64,000 bases of DNA, from the NCBI RefSeq assembly GCF_010093135.1, contig NZ_PDWK01000002.1, positions 1-64,000 of the forward strand, read 5' to 3'. Under the pieces are notes generated by a model. The model was not told the DNA's origin and made no database searches. It was given only the letters and a program-made list of their open reading frames with translations. The stretch comes from Pseudoxanthomonas taiwanensis (lineage in GTDB: Bacteria; Pseudomonadota; Gammaproteobacteria; Xanthomonadales; Xanthomonadaceae). The position numbers were made by a program, and so were the translations under genes. Positions 12,855 to 23,422 of the stretch are shown here, one piece after another. Every line of letters begins with the position of its first letter. The stretch's first letter is position 1.

Positions 12855-14141
12855 ATGACCCGGCCGAACTGGAAGCCCGAAACCCTTGCCGTCCACGCCG
12901 GCTACCGCCCGGACCCGACCACGAAGGCGGTGGCCGTGCCGATCTACCAGACGGTGGCCTACGCCTTCGACAACACCCAGCACGGTGCGGACCTGTTCGA
13001 CCTCAAGGTCCAGGGCAACATCTACACCCGGATCATGAATCCGACCACGGACGTGCTGGAACAGCGCCTGGCCGCGCTCGAGGGCGGGGTCGGCGCGCTG
13101 GCCCTGGCCTCGGGCCAGGCCGCGATCACCTACGCCATCCAGACCATCGCCGAGGCCGGCGACAACATCGTTTCCTCCAGCGCACTGTACGGCGGCACCT
13201 TCAACCTGTTCGCCCACACCCTGCCGCAGTTCGGCATCCAGGTGCGCTTCGCCGACTACCGCGACCCGGGCGCGTTCGAGCGGCTGATCGACGGGCGCAC
13301 CAAGGCGGTGTTCGTGGAGTCCATCGGCAACCCGCGCGGCAACGTCACCGACATCGAGGCGGTGGCGAAGGTGGCCCACGCCCACGGCGTGCCGCTGATC
13401 GTGGACAACACCGTGGCCACGCCCTACCTGCTGCGGCCCTTCGACCATGGCGCCGACATCGTGGTGCACTCGCTGACCAAGTACCTGGGCGGCCACGGCA
13501 CCAGCGTGGGCGGGGCCATCGTCGATTCCGGGCGCTTCCCCTGGGCCGAGCACCGCGAGCGCTTCCGCCGCCTCAACGAGCCGGACGTGAGCTACCACGG
13601 CGTGGTCTACACCGAGGCGCTGGGCCCGGCGGCGTACATCGGCCGCGCACGGGTGGTGCCGCTGCGCAACACCGGCGCGGCGCTGTCGCCGTTCAACGCC
13701 TTCCTGATCCTGCAGGGCATCGAGACCCTGGCCCTGCGCATGGAGCGGATCAGCCAGAACGCGCTGGCGGTGGCGCGCCACCTGCAGCGCCACCCGAAGG
13801 TGGCCTGGGTCAACTATGCCGGCCTGGACGACCACCCCGAGCACGCCCTGGTGCGCAGGTACCTGCCCAGGGGCGCCTCGGGCCTGCTGACCTTCGGCCT
13901 GCCCGGCGGGCGCGAGGCCGGCGCGCGCTTCCTGGACGCGCTGCAGCTGTTCACCCGCCTGGTGAACATCGGCGATGCCAAGTCGCTGGCCACGCACCCG
14001 GCCTCCACCACCCACCGCCAGCTCTCGCCGGAGGAGCTGGAACAGGCGGGCGTCAGCGAAGACACCGTGCGCCTGTGCGTGGGCATCGAGCACATCGACG
14101 ACCTGCTCGCCGACCTGGACCAGGCGCTGGCGGCGGCCTGA
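12855..14141 (+). CDS. metY: O-acetylhomoserine sulfhydrylase (aminocarboxypropyltransferase)
   Basis: A 428-residue PLP enzyme of the Cys/Met metabolism family that makes homocysteine from O-acetylhomoserine and sulfide in methionine synthesis. Seen features are the N-terminal ETLAVHAGY, the [12 protein letters not shown] active-site segment, the SGQAA phosphate-binding loop, the IVDNTVATP aspartate and the Schiff-base lysine K209 in HSLTKYLGG. Length and the characteristic insertion near [12 protein letters not shown] favour MetY over cystathionine synthases, which are usually shorter. A TATCTT box lies about 40 bases upstream of the ATG. The gene is convergent with the next one. Confidence 0.9.
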   Translation: MTRPNWKPETLAVHAGYRPDPTTKAVAVPIYQTVAYAFDNTQHGADLFDLKVQGNIYTRIMNPTTDVLEQRLAALEGGVGALALASGQAAITYAIQTIAEAGDNIVSSSALYGGTFNLFAHTLPQFGIQVRFADYRDPGAFERLIDGRTKAVFVESIGNPRGNVTDIEAVAKVAHAHGVPLIVDNTVATPYLLRPFDHGADIVVHSLTKYLGGHGTSVGGAIVDSGRFPWAEHRERFRRLNEPDVSYHGVVYTEALGPAAYIGRARVVPLRNTGAALSPFNAFLILQGIETLALRMERISQNALAVARHLQRHPKVAWVNYAGLDDHPEHALVRRYLPRGASGLLTFGLPGGREAGARFLDALQLFTRLVNIGDAKSLATHPASTTHRQLSPEELEQAGVSEDTVRLCVGIEHIDDLLADLDQALAAA

Positions 14142-14169
14142 GTGCGGCCGGCCGCGCCCGCGGCGCCGG

Positions 14170-15381
14170 TCAGGCCCTGCGCTCGAACGAGAACAGCGCC
14201 GCCAGCGGATGGCGGCGCCGCTCGATGCGCGCGCGCAGCAGCTGCGCGCCGATGGCCGAATAGGTGATGCCGTTGCCGCCGTAGGCCATGGCGAAGTGCA
14301 CCCGCGGCCCCCACTGCGCGTGCGGGCCGAACCAGGGCAGGCCGTCGCCGGTCTCGGCGAAGGTGCCGGCCCAGGCGAAGGCCGGGCGCAGCCGCAGCTC
14401 CGGGAACAGGGCGCCCACCCGCCTGGTCAGCTTCCTGGCCTTGCCCTGGACCCGGGCGTCGCGGCGCAGGGGCACGTCCACCGCGTCGTCCTCGCCGCCG
14501 GCCAGCAGGCGGCCGTCCGGGGTCAGGCGCAGGTAGAGGTAGGGACGGGCGCTCTCCCAGATGAGGGTGTCGCGCAGCGCGGCCTGCGCATCGGCCGGCA
14601 GCGGGTCGCTGACGAAGGCGTAGCTGGAGCGGTTGCGCGCCACGTTCTTCTCCAGCCAGCGCTGGTTCTCGTAGCCGCAGGCCAGGACCACGTGGCCGGC
14701 ATGGACCTGCACGCCGGCGTCGGTGGCCAGCACCACCTTGCGCGGCTGCGGGCGAATGGCGACCACCTCCTGGTGGTCGTGGACCGGCGTGCCGGCCCTG
14801 GCCAGGCGCGCGAACAGGGCGTGGGCCATGCGGTACGGATCCACCTGCGCGGCCTTGTGGCTGAGGATCGCGCCCGGGGCCTCGAAGCCCCAGGCCTGGC
14901 GGATCTGCCCGGGCTCCAGCCAGTCCACGGCGATGCCGTGGCGGCGGCGCGCCTGGAACTCCTCGTGCAGGTCGCGCACGTGCCGGCGCCGGCTGGCGTA
15001 GTACAGGCTGGTGCAGGGGCGGAACCCCACCCCGGGCAGGCCGCGGGCCCGGCCGCGCAGCCAGTCGATGGCCTCCACGCAGGCCAGGTAGGCGCCGGCG
15101 GCGTTGTCCTCGCCGTGCCGGCGGGCCAGGTCCACCAGGTGGGTGTCGATCTCGTACTGGAGCAGGGCGGTGCTGGCACTGGTGCTGCCCCAGCCCAGGT
15201 CGCCCTTCTCCAGCACCACGACCTCGTGGCCGTGCGCGGCCAGTTCGTCGGCGATGAGCGCGCCGGTGATGCCGCCGCCGACCACGGCCACGTCGCAGCG
15301 CAGGTCGCCCCGCGGCGGCGGGTGCGGCGGGGCCAGCAGGTTGCGCACCGCCCAGAAGGGGCAGCCGCTCTTGGTATCCAT
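14170..15381 (-). CDS. FAD-dependent amino-acid/amine oxidoreductase (DAO family)
   Basis: A 403-residue flavoprotein. The dinucleotide-binding motif VAVVGGGITGALIADELA begins at about residue 32. The DAO family signature GWGSTSAST follows shortly after, and a C-terminal GNGITYSAIGAQLL lies over the flavin. It most resembles glycine oxidase or gamma-glutamylputrescine oxidase-like enzymes, but the substrate cannot be read from the sequence. A 31-residue N-terminal extension precedes the nucleotide fold. It is convergent with metY and lies 51 bases downstream of the antiporter start-to-stop region on the same strand, so it could be monocistronic. Confidence 0.82.
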   Translation of the reverse strand: MDTKSGCPFWAVRNLLAPPHPPPRGDLRCDVAVVGGGITGALIADELAAHGHEVVVLEKGDLGWGSTSASTALLQYEIDTHLVDLARRHGEDNAAGAYLACVEAIDWLRGRARGLPGVGFRPCTSLYYASRRRHVRDLHEEFQARRRHGIAVDWLEPGQIRQAWGFEAPGAILSHKAAQVDPYRMAHALFARLARAGTPVHDHQEVVAIRPQPRKVVLATDAGVQVHAGHVVLACGYENQRWLEKNVARNRSSYAFVSDPLPADAQAALRDTLIWESARPYLYLRLTPDGRLLAGGEDDAVDVPLRRDARVQGKARKLTRRVGALFPELRLRPAFAWAGTFAETGDGLPWFGPHAQWGPRVHFAMAYGGNGITYSAIGAQLLRARIERRRHPLAALFSFERRA

Positions 15382-15432
15382 GGCGGCCAGTCAACCCGGC
15401 CGCGGGCGATCACCCCGTGAAGGCCGCCCGGC

Positions 15433-17136
15433 TCAGACCGGCGGCACCGCCACCTCGCGCCCGGCGTAGCGGAACGGCGGGGGGGACATGACCATCTCGG
15501 CCAGCGAGTAGGCCAGCTCGCGCTCGGCCATGACGGCGCCGGCGGCGCCGTGCTGCAGCAGGGGCTTGACCTCGGCGTCGCTGGGCGCGCGCGCCCGCAC
15601 CGGCAGGGCGGGATTGATGGCGCGCAGCTTGGCGATGGCCTCGCCGGCCTCCAGCGGCTGCGGGATGGCCAGGATGGCGATGGCCGCCGATTCCGGGTGC
15701 GCCTCGGCCAGCACCTTGTCGGAGGCGGCGTGGCCGCGGATGCCGGGGATGCCGGCCGCATGCGCGCGCTCCACGTGCAGGGCGTTGTCGTCGATGACCA
15801 CCACCGGCACCCCGCGCTCGCGCAGGACCATGGCCAGCTCGCTGCCGACCCGGCCGTAGCCGATGACGATGGCGTGGTGGCCCGGCTGCAGCGGCGGGCC
15901 TGCGGGCGGTTCCGGCTCCTGCCGGGCCGGCGCCTGCTCGCGGTGCCGCGCCTCCCAGCGGTCCAGCAGCATGAAGATCAGCGGGTTGAGCATGATCGTG
16001 ATCAGGGCGCCGGCCAGCACCAGCGCCTGGCCGGCCACCGGCAGGATCCCCAGCGCCACGCCCAGGCCGGCGATGATGAAGGCGAACTCGCCGATCTGCG
16101 CCAGCGAGGCGGAGATGGTCAGTGCGGTGGACTTGGGGTGGCCGAAGGCGCGCACGATCAGGAACGCGGCCGCCGACTTGCCGAACAGGATGATGGCGGC
16201 GGTGGCCAGCACCTGCCAGGGATGCTCGACCAGGATGGCCGGGTCGAACAGCATGCCCACCGACACGAAGAACAGCACCGCGAACGCGTCGCGCAGCGGC
16301 AGCGAGTCGTTGGCCGCCTTGTGGCTGAGCTCGGACTCGTTGAGCATCATGCCGGCGAAGAACGCGCCCAGGGCGAAGGACACGCCGAACAGGGCGGCCG
16401 CGCCGAACGCCACGCCCAGGGCGATGGCCAGCACCGAGAGGGTGAACAGCTCGCGCGAGCCGGTGCCGGCGATCTTCTCCAGCACCCAGGGGATGACCCG
16501 TCGCCCTACCAGCAGCATCACCGCCACGAACAGGCCCAGCTGGACGAAGGTCCAGCCGATGCGGGACAGCACGGCGCCGAGGGTGAGCGATTCGCGGCCG
16601 GCGTCCGGGCCGAACAGGCTGGCGATGACCGGCATCATCACCAGCGCCAGCACGCAGGCCATGTCCTCCACGATCAGCCAGCCGACCGCGATCTTGCCGC
16701 GCATGGTCTCCAGCAGGCGGCGCTCCTCCATGGCCCGCAGCAGCACCACGGTCGAGGCGGTGGCCAGGGAGAAGCCGAAGATCAGGCCGTGCAGGTGCGG
16801 CCAGCCCATCAACCAGGCCACACCCCAGCCGAGCACGGTCGCCACCGCGATCTGCGCCACCGCGCCGGGGATGGCGATCCACTTCACCTCCAGCAGGTCG
16901 TCCAGCGAGAAGTGCAGGCCCACGCCGAACATCAGCAGCATCACGCCGATCTCCGACAGCTGGTTGGCCAGCTCCTGGTCGGCGACGAACCCGGGGGTGA
17001 ACGGGCCGACGCAAACGCCGGCCAGCAGGTAGCCGACCAGGGGCGACAGGCGCAGCCGGTTGGCCAGGGCGCCGAGCACGAAGGCCAGGCCCAGGCCGAC
17101 GGCGACGATCTCGATCAGGCTGGTGTCGTGGTGCAT
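15433..17136 (-). CDS. Monovalent cation:proton antiporter-2, YbaL/KefB type
   Basis: A 567-residue inner-membrane protein. About 12-13 membrane segments form the Na+/H+ exchanger fold (residues 1-400), with PLVGYLLAGVCVGPFTPG and the core LIVEDMACVL. A cytosolic RCK/TrkA-N domain follows, starting at HHAIVIGYGRVGSELAMVL and carrying the NAD-binding GxGxxG-like motif. The layout matches E. coli YbaL (RosB) and KefB/C, which are glutathione- or nucleotide-gated potassium efflux systems. The specific ion is inferred. The ATG at 17136 places the start directly before the first membrane segment. Confidence 0.86.
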   Translation of the reverse strand: MHHDTSLIEIVAVGLGLAFVLGALANRLRLSPLVGYLLAGVCVGPFTPGFVADQELANQLSEIGVMLLMFGVGLHFSLDDLLEVKWIAIPGAVAQIAVATVLGWGVAWLMGWPHLHGLIFGFSLATASTVVLLRAMEERRLLETMRGKIAVGWLIVEDMACVLALVMMPVIASLFGPDAGRESLTLGAVLSRIGWTFVQLGLFVAVMLLVGRRVIPWVLEKIAGTGSRELFTLSVLAIALGVAFGAAALFGVSFALGAFFAGMMLNESELSHKAANDSLPLRDAFAVLFFVSVGMLFDPAILVEHPWQVLATAAIILFGKSAAAFLIVRAFGHPKSTALTISASLAQIGEFAFIIAGLGVALGILPVAGQALVLAGALITIMLNPLIFMLLDRWEARHREQAPARQEPEPPAGPPLQPGHHAIVIGYGRVGSELAMVLRERGVPVVVIDDNALHVERAHAAGIPGIRGHAASDKVLAEAHPESAAIAILAIPQPLEAGEAIAKLRAINPALPVRARAPSDAEVKPLLQHGAAGAVMAERELAYSLAEMVMSPPPFRYAGREVAVPPV

Positions 17137-17240
17137 CGGGGAGGGGTGTACCTGGGAGGGGCGGCGGCGGGCCGCGTGCAACGAGTTTCGCCGCTGCCCC
17201 CGTGCGCCGTAAGCAAATTCCGGAGCGGCCTTCCCCCGGA

Positions 17241-17269
17241 ACGGAAAGGCCCCGCCGGGGCGGGGCCTT
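17241..17269 (-). terminator. Terminator after second TonB-dependent receptor
   Basis: On the minus strand a 10-bp perfect stem (AAGGCCCCGC / GCGGGGCCTT) with a 4-base loop is followed by a short T-rich stretch (TTTCCGTT). It lies 24 bases after the receptor stop at 17293 and before the antiporter gene, which points to separate transcripts. Confidence 0.65.
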
Positions 17270-17292
17270 CCGTGCCGGCGCGGCGGCGCGGC

Positions 17293-19680
17293 TCACCAGG
17301 CGTAGCCGACCCGGCCGTAGACGTAGCGCCCGTTGAAGCCGAACGGCGAGTACAGGCTGTACGGCATCATGCCGGAGGTCGAGTTCGGGAAGATGGTCTT
17401 CTCCGGGTACTCGTCCAGCACGTTGTCCGCACCCAGGGTGAAGGTCCAGCCCGCCACCGGGCGGAAGCTGACCGAGGTGTCCAGGGTCCAGCGGGCGCCG
17501 TAGGTCTGGTCCTGCGCCGGATTGGAGGCATGGCGGCTGGTGAACTCGCCGTAGCGGGTGGCGTTGGCGGCCAGCTCCCAGGCACCCGCGCGCCACAGCG
17601 CGCCCAGGGCGAACTTGTCGCGCGGTGCGCCCTCCTCGATGCGGCCGCGCTCGTCGCGGCCGATGCGCTCCAGGTTCGCACCCAGCTGGTCCAGGATCGG
17701 CGGGTTGGGCGCGATCCGGGTGACCTCGGTCTTGTTGCGGTTGTAGCTGGCGGTCAGGTCCAAGGCGGAGGCGGCCAGCGGCACCGTCCAGGTGCCGACC
17801 ACGTCCACGCCGCGGGTGCGGGTGTCGATGGCGTTGTTGAAGTAGCGTGCCGCGGTCACCCCGTTGATGCCGAGGCTGGCCAGCAGGTCCTGCGCGGCCT
17901 GGTTGTCGGTCAGGTTGAGGTTGGACGACAGCACGATGCGGTCGTCGATGTCGATCTGGTAGGCGTCGATGGTGATGTACAGGCGCTCGGCCGGCTGCAG
18001 CACCAGGCCCAGGCTGTACGACAGCGAGGTCTCGGCCTTGAGCGGCTCGGCGCCCAGGGCCTGGGCCACCGCGCCGGAGGCGGGGAAGGTGCCGGTCTCG
18101 GTGACCACGCTGTTGTTGATGTTGGTGGTCACGGCCTGGTAGTTCTGCTGGGCCAGGGCCGGAGCGCGGAAGCCGCTGGACACGGTGCCGCGCAGGGCCA
18201 CCGCCTCGGAGAAGGCGTAGCGGGCCGACAGCTTGCCCGAGGTCTCGGTGCCGAAGTCGGAGTAGTCCTCGTGGCGGCCGGCGATGCCGGCGGAGAAGCG
18301 GTCGGTCAGGTCGGCCTCCAGCCCGGCGTAGACCGCGTAGCTGTGGCGCTCGTAGCTGCCGGCGTTGCGCGGGGTGAAACCGGCGAAGCCCTGCGCGCCG
18401 CTGCCGAAGTAGGAATCCGGCTCGCCGGCCGACTGCCGCCACTCCTCGTTGCGGTACTCGGCGCCGAGGGACAGGGTGGCCGGGTAGGCCAGGCCGAGGT
18501 CGAGCGCGCGCGAGAAGTCGGCGTTGACCACGTCCTGCCGGTACTGCAGGTTGCCGGTGTAGAAGCGGTGCGGGCTGCCCACGCCCAGGCTGTAGTTGAT
18601 GGTGTTCTGGGTGTAGAAGTCCAGGTCGTTCTCGCCGAAGTTGTAGCTGATGTCCCAGTTCCAGCCCGACCCGGTGCTGCCGCGGGCGCCGAGCACCACG
18701 CTGCGGTCCTGCGAGATCTGGTTGATCTCCGGCACGTAGCCGTCGGGATAGACCTGCGCCAGCAGCGCGCCCTGGCCGCTGTGGTTGCGCGAGCGGTAGA
18801 AGGCGAAGGAGACGATGTCGCGGTTGCTGCCGATCAGGGTGGCGTAGAGCTGGCTGCTGTCGCCGATGTCGAAGGCGGCGTTGGCCGAGACCGCGAACTG
18901 GTCCACTTCCGGATCGCCCATCTTGAAGGCACGCTCGCCCACGCCCGGGAAGTTGCCGGTGTGCGGCGCGGTGCCCTGGTAGGGGCCGGAGCGGTTGGTC
19001 GGGTCCTGGTGGCCGACCTGGGCGGCCAGGTGCAGGGTGCCGCCGTCGTTGCCGAAGGACAGCCCGGCGTCGCCGGCCAGCTGCCACTGGCGGCCGTCGC
19101 CCTCGGAATACTCGCCGCCGCCGAGGCTGATGCTGCCGCCCTCGCCGGCGCCCTTGAGCACGATGTTGACCACGCCGGCGATGGCGTCCGAGCCGTACTG
19201 CGCCGAGGCGCCGTCGCGCAGCACCTCCACGCGTTCGATCGCGGCGATCGGGATGGCGTTGAGGTCCACGGCCGAGGAACCGCGGCCGATGGTGCCGTTG
19301 ACGTTGACCAGCGCCGAGACGTGGCGGCGCTTGCCGTTGACCAGGATCAGCACCTGGTCCGGCGAGAGGCCGCGCAGCTGCGCCGGGCGCACGCCGCTGG
19401 TGCCGTCGGCCATGGCCGGGCGCGGGAAGTTCAGCGAGGGCAGGGCGCGCGCCAGCGCGGTGGCCAGCTCGGTGGTGCCGGTGGCCTGCAGCGCCTCGGG
19501 GGTGATGATGTCGATCGGCGACTGCGACTCGGCCACGGTGCGGTCGGCCACGCGGGTGCCGGTGACGATCACCGTGTCCAGGGTGCTCGCCTGCACCGGG
19601 GCCTCCTGGCCGCGCGCGGGCGCGGCGGCGAGCGTGGCGGCGATGGCGATGGCCAGCGGGGAGAAAGCGCGGAAGGACAT
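17293..19680 (-). CDS. TonB-dependent receptor
   Basis: A 795-residue outer-membrane receptor. The signal peptide (about residues 1-24, ending ARGQ) is followed by a TonB box region LDTVIVTGTRV. The plug contains PAQLRGLSPDQVLILVNGKRRH and ERVEVLRDGASAQYGSDAIAGVVNIVLK. A long barrel follows, ending in an aromatic residue (YAW). The GKRRH and NGTIGRGSSAVDLNAIP plug form is typical of the large xanthomonad receptor expansion, whose substrates are often carbohydrates, siderophores or unknown. The upstream leader is about 150 bases long and holds a direct repeat. The substrate is unknown. Confidence 0.92.
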   Translation of the reverse strand: MSFRAFSPLAIAIAATLAAAPARGQEAPVQASTLDTVIVTGTRVADRTVAESQSPIDIITPEALQATGTTELATALARALPSLNFPRPAMADGTSGVRPAQLRGLSPDQVLILVNGKRRHVSALVNVNGTIGRGSSAVDLNAIPIAAIERVEVLRDGASAQYGSDAIAGVVNIVLKGAGEGGSISLGGGEYSEGDGRQWQLAGDAGLSFGNDGGTLHLAAQVGHQDPTNRSGPYQGTAPHTGNFPGVGERAFKMGDPEVDQFAVSANAAFDIGDSSQLYATLIGSNRDIVSFAFYRSRNHSGQGALLAQVYPDGYVPEINQISQDRSVVLGARGSTGSGWNWDISYNFGENDLDFYTQNTINYSLGVGSPHRFYTGNLQYRQDVVNADFSRALDLGLAYPATLSLGAEYRNEEWRQSAGEPDSYFGSGAQGFAGFTPRNAGSYERHSYAVYAGLEADLTDRFSAGIAGRHEDYSDFGTETSGKLSARYAFSEAVALRGTVSSGFRAPALAQQNYQAVTTNINNSVVTETGTFPASGAVAQALGAEPLKAETSLSYSLGLVLQPAERLYITIDAYQIDIDDRIVLSSNLNLTDNQAAQDLLASLGINGVTAARYFNNAIDTRTRGVDVVGTWTVPLAASALDLTASYNRNKTEVTRIAPNPPILDQLGANLERIGRDERGRIEEGAPRDKFALGALWRAGAWELAANATRYGEFTSRHASNPAQDQTYGARWTLDTSVSFRPVAGWTFTLGADNVLDEYPEKTIFPNSTSGMMPYSLYSPFGFNGRYVYGRVGYAW

Positions 19681-19742
19681 GTCTGACGGGGCTCCTTTGC
19701 GGTGTTGCAGGAACGCCGGGCGGGCCCCGGCGGATGACGGTG

Positions 19743-19768
19743 TCGCACTGCCAGGAAGCTTCGCACTG
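19743..19768. repeat. Direct repeat in TonB-dependent receptor leader
   Basis: TCGCACTG occurs at 19743-19750 and again at 19761-19768, an 18-base period, between the -10 box and the start of the receptor gene (it reads CAGTGCGA on the minus strand). It could be an operator for a dimeric regulator or a chance match. Confidence 0.3.
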
Positions 19769-19825
19769 GGAACCGGCACGCACGCGTCTGCGGCGTCAAT
19801 ATCGCATTCACCTGCGCGCCGGTTC

Positions 19826-20068
19826 TCAGGAATTTTGATTATATGCACATGCCCGGAGCGGCCGGGGAGCCGTGCAGGGCGGACCAGCGCGCCGCGAAAT
19901 CGCGACGCAGGCCAGCTGCGCGGCCGACCGGATGCAGTTCGGGCTGGCCCTGCGCAGGCATTCGGCGGCGGCCGCCGCCGGCAGGTGCCTTTGCACCACC
20001 AGGAAGCAGGCCAGCATCGATCCGGCGCGTCCCGGACCACCGCGGCAATGGAAGGCGACCGGCGCGCC
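19826..20068 (-). pseudogene. Remnant of a dual-specificity/tyrosine phosphatase-like gene
   Basis: The minus strand encodes GAPVAFHCRGGPGRAGSMLA (start of the fragment), then CFLVVQRHLPAAAAAECLRR and SAAQLACVAIS, ending at TGA (19828-19826). The HCRGGPGR segment fits the HC(X5)R phosphatase P-loop. What follows fits the helix and C-terminal part of dual-specificity phosphatases (GxxL-A-x-LV, then RRA-P-I-T-QxxFV). The upstream half of such a domain is missing: the frame runs directly into the promoter and start of the oppositely oriented ABC-F gene, and no start codon with a ribosome site is seen. It therefore looks like a truncated relic. The interpretation rests on motif pattern only. Confidence 0.6.
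19838..19843 (-). promoter_or_regulatory. Candidate -10 box for second TonB-dependent receptor gene
   Basis: The minus strand reads a perfect TATAAT here, giving a leader of about 150 bases before the receptor ATG at 19680. No -35 hexamer is recognisable. The box lies inside the 3' end of the phosphatase remnant. Confidence 0.45.
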
Positions 20069-20104
20069 GGCGCGCGGGACCGGGGAGGGTGGTGCCGCAT
20101 CCGC

Positions 20105-20110
20105 TAGAAT
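20105..20110 (+). promoter_or_regulatory. -10 box directly before ABC-F gene (leaderless-type)
   Basis: TAGAAT ends 6 bases before the ATG at 20117, so a normal start point would fall at the A of the start codon. The same spacing is seen for ruvB and ubiH in this window. Confidence 0.5.
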
Positions 20111-20116
20111 CCGCGC

Positions 20117-21976
<1,860 letters not shown>

Positions 21977-21986
21977 CCGGCGGGGC

Positions 21987-22008
21987 GGCGGCCGGCGTGC
22001 CGGCCGCC
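21987..22008 (+). terminator. Hairpin after ABC-F gene
   Basis: A 10-bp perfect stem (GGCGGCCGGC / GCCGGCCGCC) around a 2-base centre, 10 bases after the stop, without a T run. A CATACT box at 22019-22024 then precedes the beta-lactamase gene. Confidence 0.4.
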
Positions 22009-22053
22009 CTCCCGCGGTCATACTGCGGCCCGGCCGCCACACGGAGGATGCCG

Positions 22054-22977
22054 ATGTCCGACCGCCGCCATTTCCTGCGCCTGGGCGCCGGGGTTTCCGC
22101 CCTGGCACTGGCCGGTCCCGTCCTTGCCGCCGCGCCCGCGGCGACCGACCCGGCCCTGGCCGTGATCGCCGCGGCGCCGGACTTCGCCGCGCTGGAGGCG
22201 GCCAGCGGCGGGCGCCCGGGCGGATGCCTGCTGGGCACCGCCCGCGGCCGCGGGCAGGGCCACCGCCTGCCCGAGCGCTTTCCCATGTGCAGCACCTTCA
22301 AGGCGCTGCTGGCGGCGGCGGTGCTGGCGCAGGCCGACCAGGGCCGGTTGTCGCTGGACCGGCGCCTGCAGGTGCGCGCGCGGGACCTGCTGGAGCACGC
22401 GCCGGTGACCCGCCGCCACGTGGGCAAGGACCTGACCGTGCGCGACCTGTGCCGGGCCACCATGGTCACCAGCGACAACACCGCCGCCAACCTGCTGTTA
22501 CAGGCCATCGGCGGCCCGGCGGCGGTGACCGCCTTCGTGCGCGCGCTGGGCGATGGCGTCACCCGCCTGGACCGCTACGAGCCGGAGCTCAACCTCCACG
22601 CGCCCGGCGATCCGCGCGACACCAGCAGCCCGGCGGCGATGGCCGCCAGCCTGGCCCGCGTCGTCGCCGGCGAAGCGCTGGCCCCGGCCTCGCGCCAGCA
22701 GCTGGCCGACTGGCTGGTCGACAACCAGACCGGTGACGCCTGCCTGCGCGCCGGCCTGGGCCCGCGCTGGCGGGTGGGCGACAAGACCGGCAGCGACGGC
22801 CGCGGCATCCGCAACGACGTGGCCGTGCTGTGGCCGCTGGCCGGCGGCGCGCCGCAGGTGCTGGCGGCCTTCCTGGAGGGCGCGCGGGTCGGGGCCGCGG
22901 CACGCGACGCGGTGCTGGCGCAGGCCGCGCGCCTGGCCGAGGGCCTGGTCGGCGGTGGCCAGCCGGCGGGACCTTGA
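22054..22977 (+). CDS. Class A beta-lactamase with Tat signal
   Basis: A 307-residue periplasmic serine beta-lactamase that hydrolyses beta-lactam antibiotics. The signal has a twin-arginine start (SDRRHFLRLG) and a cut site near VLAAA. Catalytic motifs are all present: S80-T-F-K83 (Ambler 70-73), S140-D-N142 (130-132), E176-P-E-L-N180 (166-170) and K244-T-G246 (234-236). Cysteine 79 corresponds to Ambler 69, but no cysteine is seen at 238, so the carbapenemase-type disulfide is absent. It resembles xanthomonad BlaA and Stenotrophomonas L2 types. No ampR-like regulator is adjacent. The start was set at the ATG at 22054, 6 bases after GGAGG; an ATG 6 bases earlier is closer to the ribosome site. 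Confidence 0.92.
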   Translation: MSDRRHFLRLGAGVSALALAGPVLAAAPAATDPALAVIAAAPDFAALEAASGGRPGGCLLGTARGRGQGHRLPERFPMCSTFKALLAAAVLAQADQGRLSLDRRLQVRARDLLEHAPVTRRHVGKDLTVRDLCRATMVTSDNTAANLLLQAIGGPAAVTAFVRALGDGVTRLDRYEPELNLHAPGDPRDTSSPAAMAASLARVVAGEALAPASRQQLADWLVDNQTGDACLRAGLGPRWRVGDKTGSDGRGIRNDVAVLWPLAGGAPQVLAAFLEGARVGAAARDAVLAQAARLAEGLVGGGQPAGP

Positions 22978-23054
22978 AATCCGCGCTATCGTCCCCACGT
23001 CACCGTGGCCGGCCTCCGCCGCCGGCATCCATCTTCCCCGAACCTTTCTCCGTC

Positions 23055-23345
23055 ATGCCGATTTACGCGTTCCAGTGCGCCGAATGCGGCCACAGCTTCG
23101 ACCGCCTGCAGAAACTCTCCGATCCTGATCCGGACGCCTGTCCGGCCTGCCAGGCCAAGGGCGGCGTCCGCCGCCAGGTCACCGCGCCGGTGTTCCGCCT
23201 GGCCGGCAGTGGCTGGTACGAGACCGACTTCAAGAAGGACGGCGACAAGAAGCGCACCCTCGCCGACAAGGGCGAGGGCGGCGCGAAGTCGTCCGATGCC
23301 GGCAGCCCGGGCAGCAGCAGCACCACCGCCGCGACGGCCTCCTGA
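23055..23345 (+). CDS. FmdB-family zinc-ribbon protein
   Basis: A 96-residue protein with an N-terminal zinc ribbon: MPIYAFQCAECGHSFD, then CPACQAKGGVRR, giving two cysteine pairs. The phenylalanine/tyrosine-rich FRLAGSGWYETDFK follows, then a low-complexity K/G/S/T tail. This is the FmdB/CxxC regulatory-type family, commonly found upstream of aspS in gammaproteobacteria, as here once the reverse-strand DUF3011 gene is ignored. Its biochemical role is not established; metal-dependent nucleic-acid binding is a guess from the fold. Confidence 0.85.
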   Translation: MPIYAFQCAECGHSFDRLQKLSDPDPDACPACQAKGGVRRQVTAPVFRLAGSGWYETDFKKDGDKKRTLADKGEGGAKSSDAGSPGSSSTTAATAS

Positions 23346-23368
23346 GGCCGCCGCGATCCGCCCACCCG

Positions 23369-23401
23369 GGGCCGGCCGGCATCACGCCGCGCCGGCCCTT
23401 T
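23369..23401 (+). terminator. Terminator after fmdB-like gene
   Basis: An outer 8-bp stem (GGGCCGGC / GCCGGCCC) with an inner CGGC/GCCG stem and 5-base loop is followed by TTT. It sits between two convergent genes and may serve both. Confidence 0.6.
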
Positions 23402-23422
23402 GCATTGCCGCTGCGGCGGCGC

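Noticed and set aside
19681-19831. Possible cobalamin or SAM riboswitch in the receptor leader.
   Set aside because: I looked for B12-box-like and SAM-type conserved stretches and did not see them; only the short direct repeat is visible.
22054-22977. Carbapenemase call for the beta-lactamase because of the cysteine before the active serine.
   Set aside because: The partner cysteine near position 238 is absent (KTGSDG follows), so the defining disulfide cannot form.
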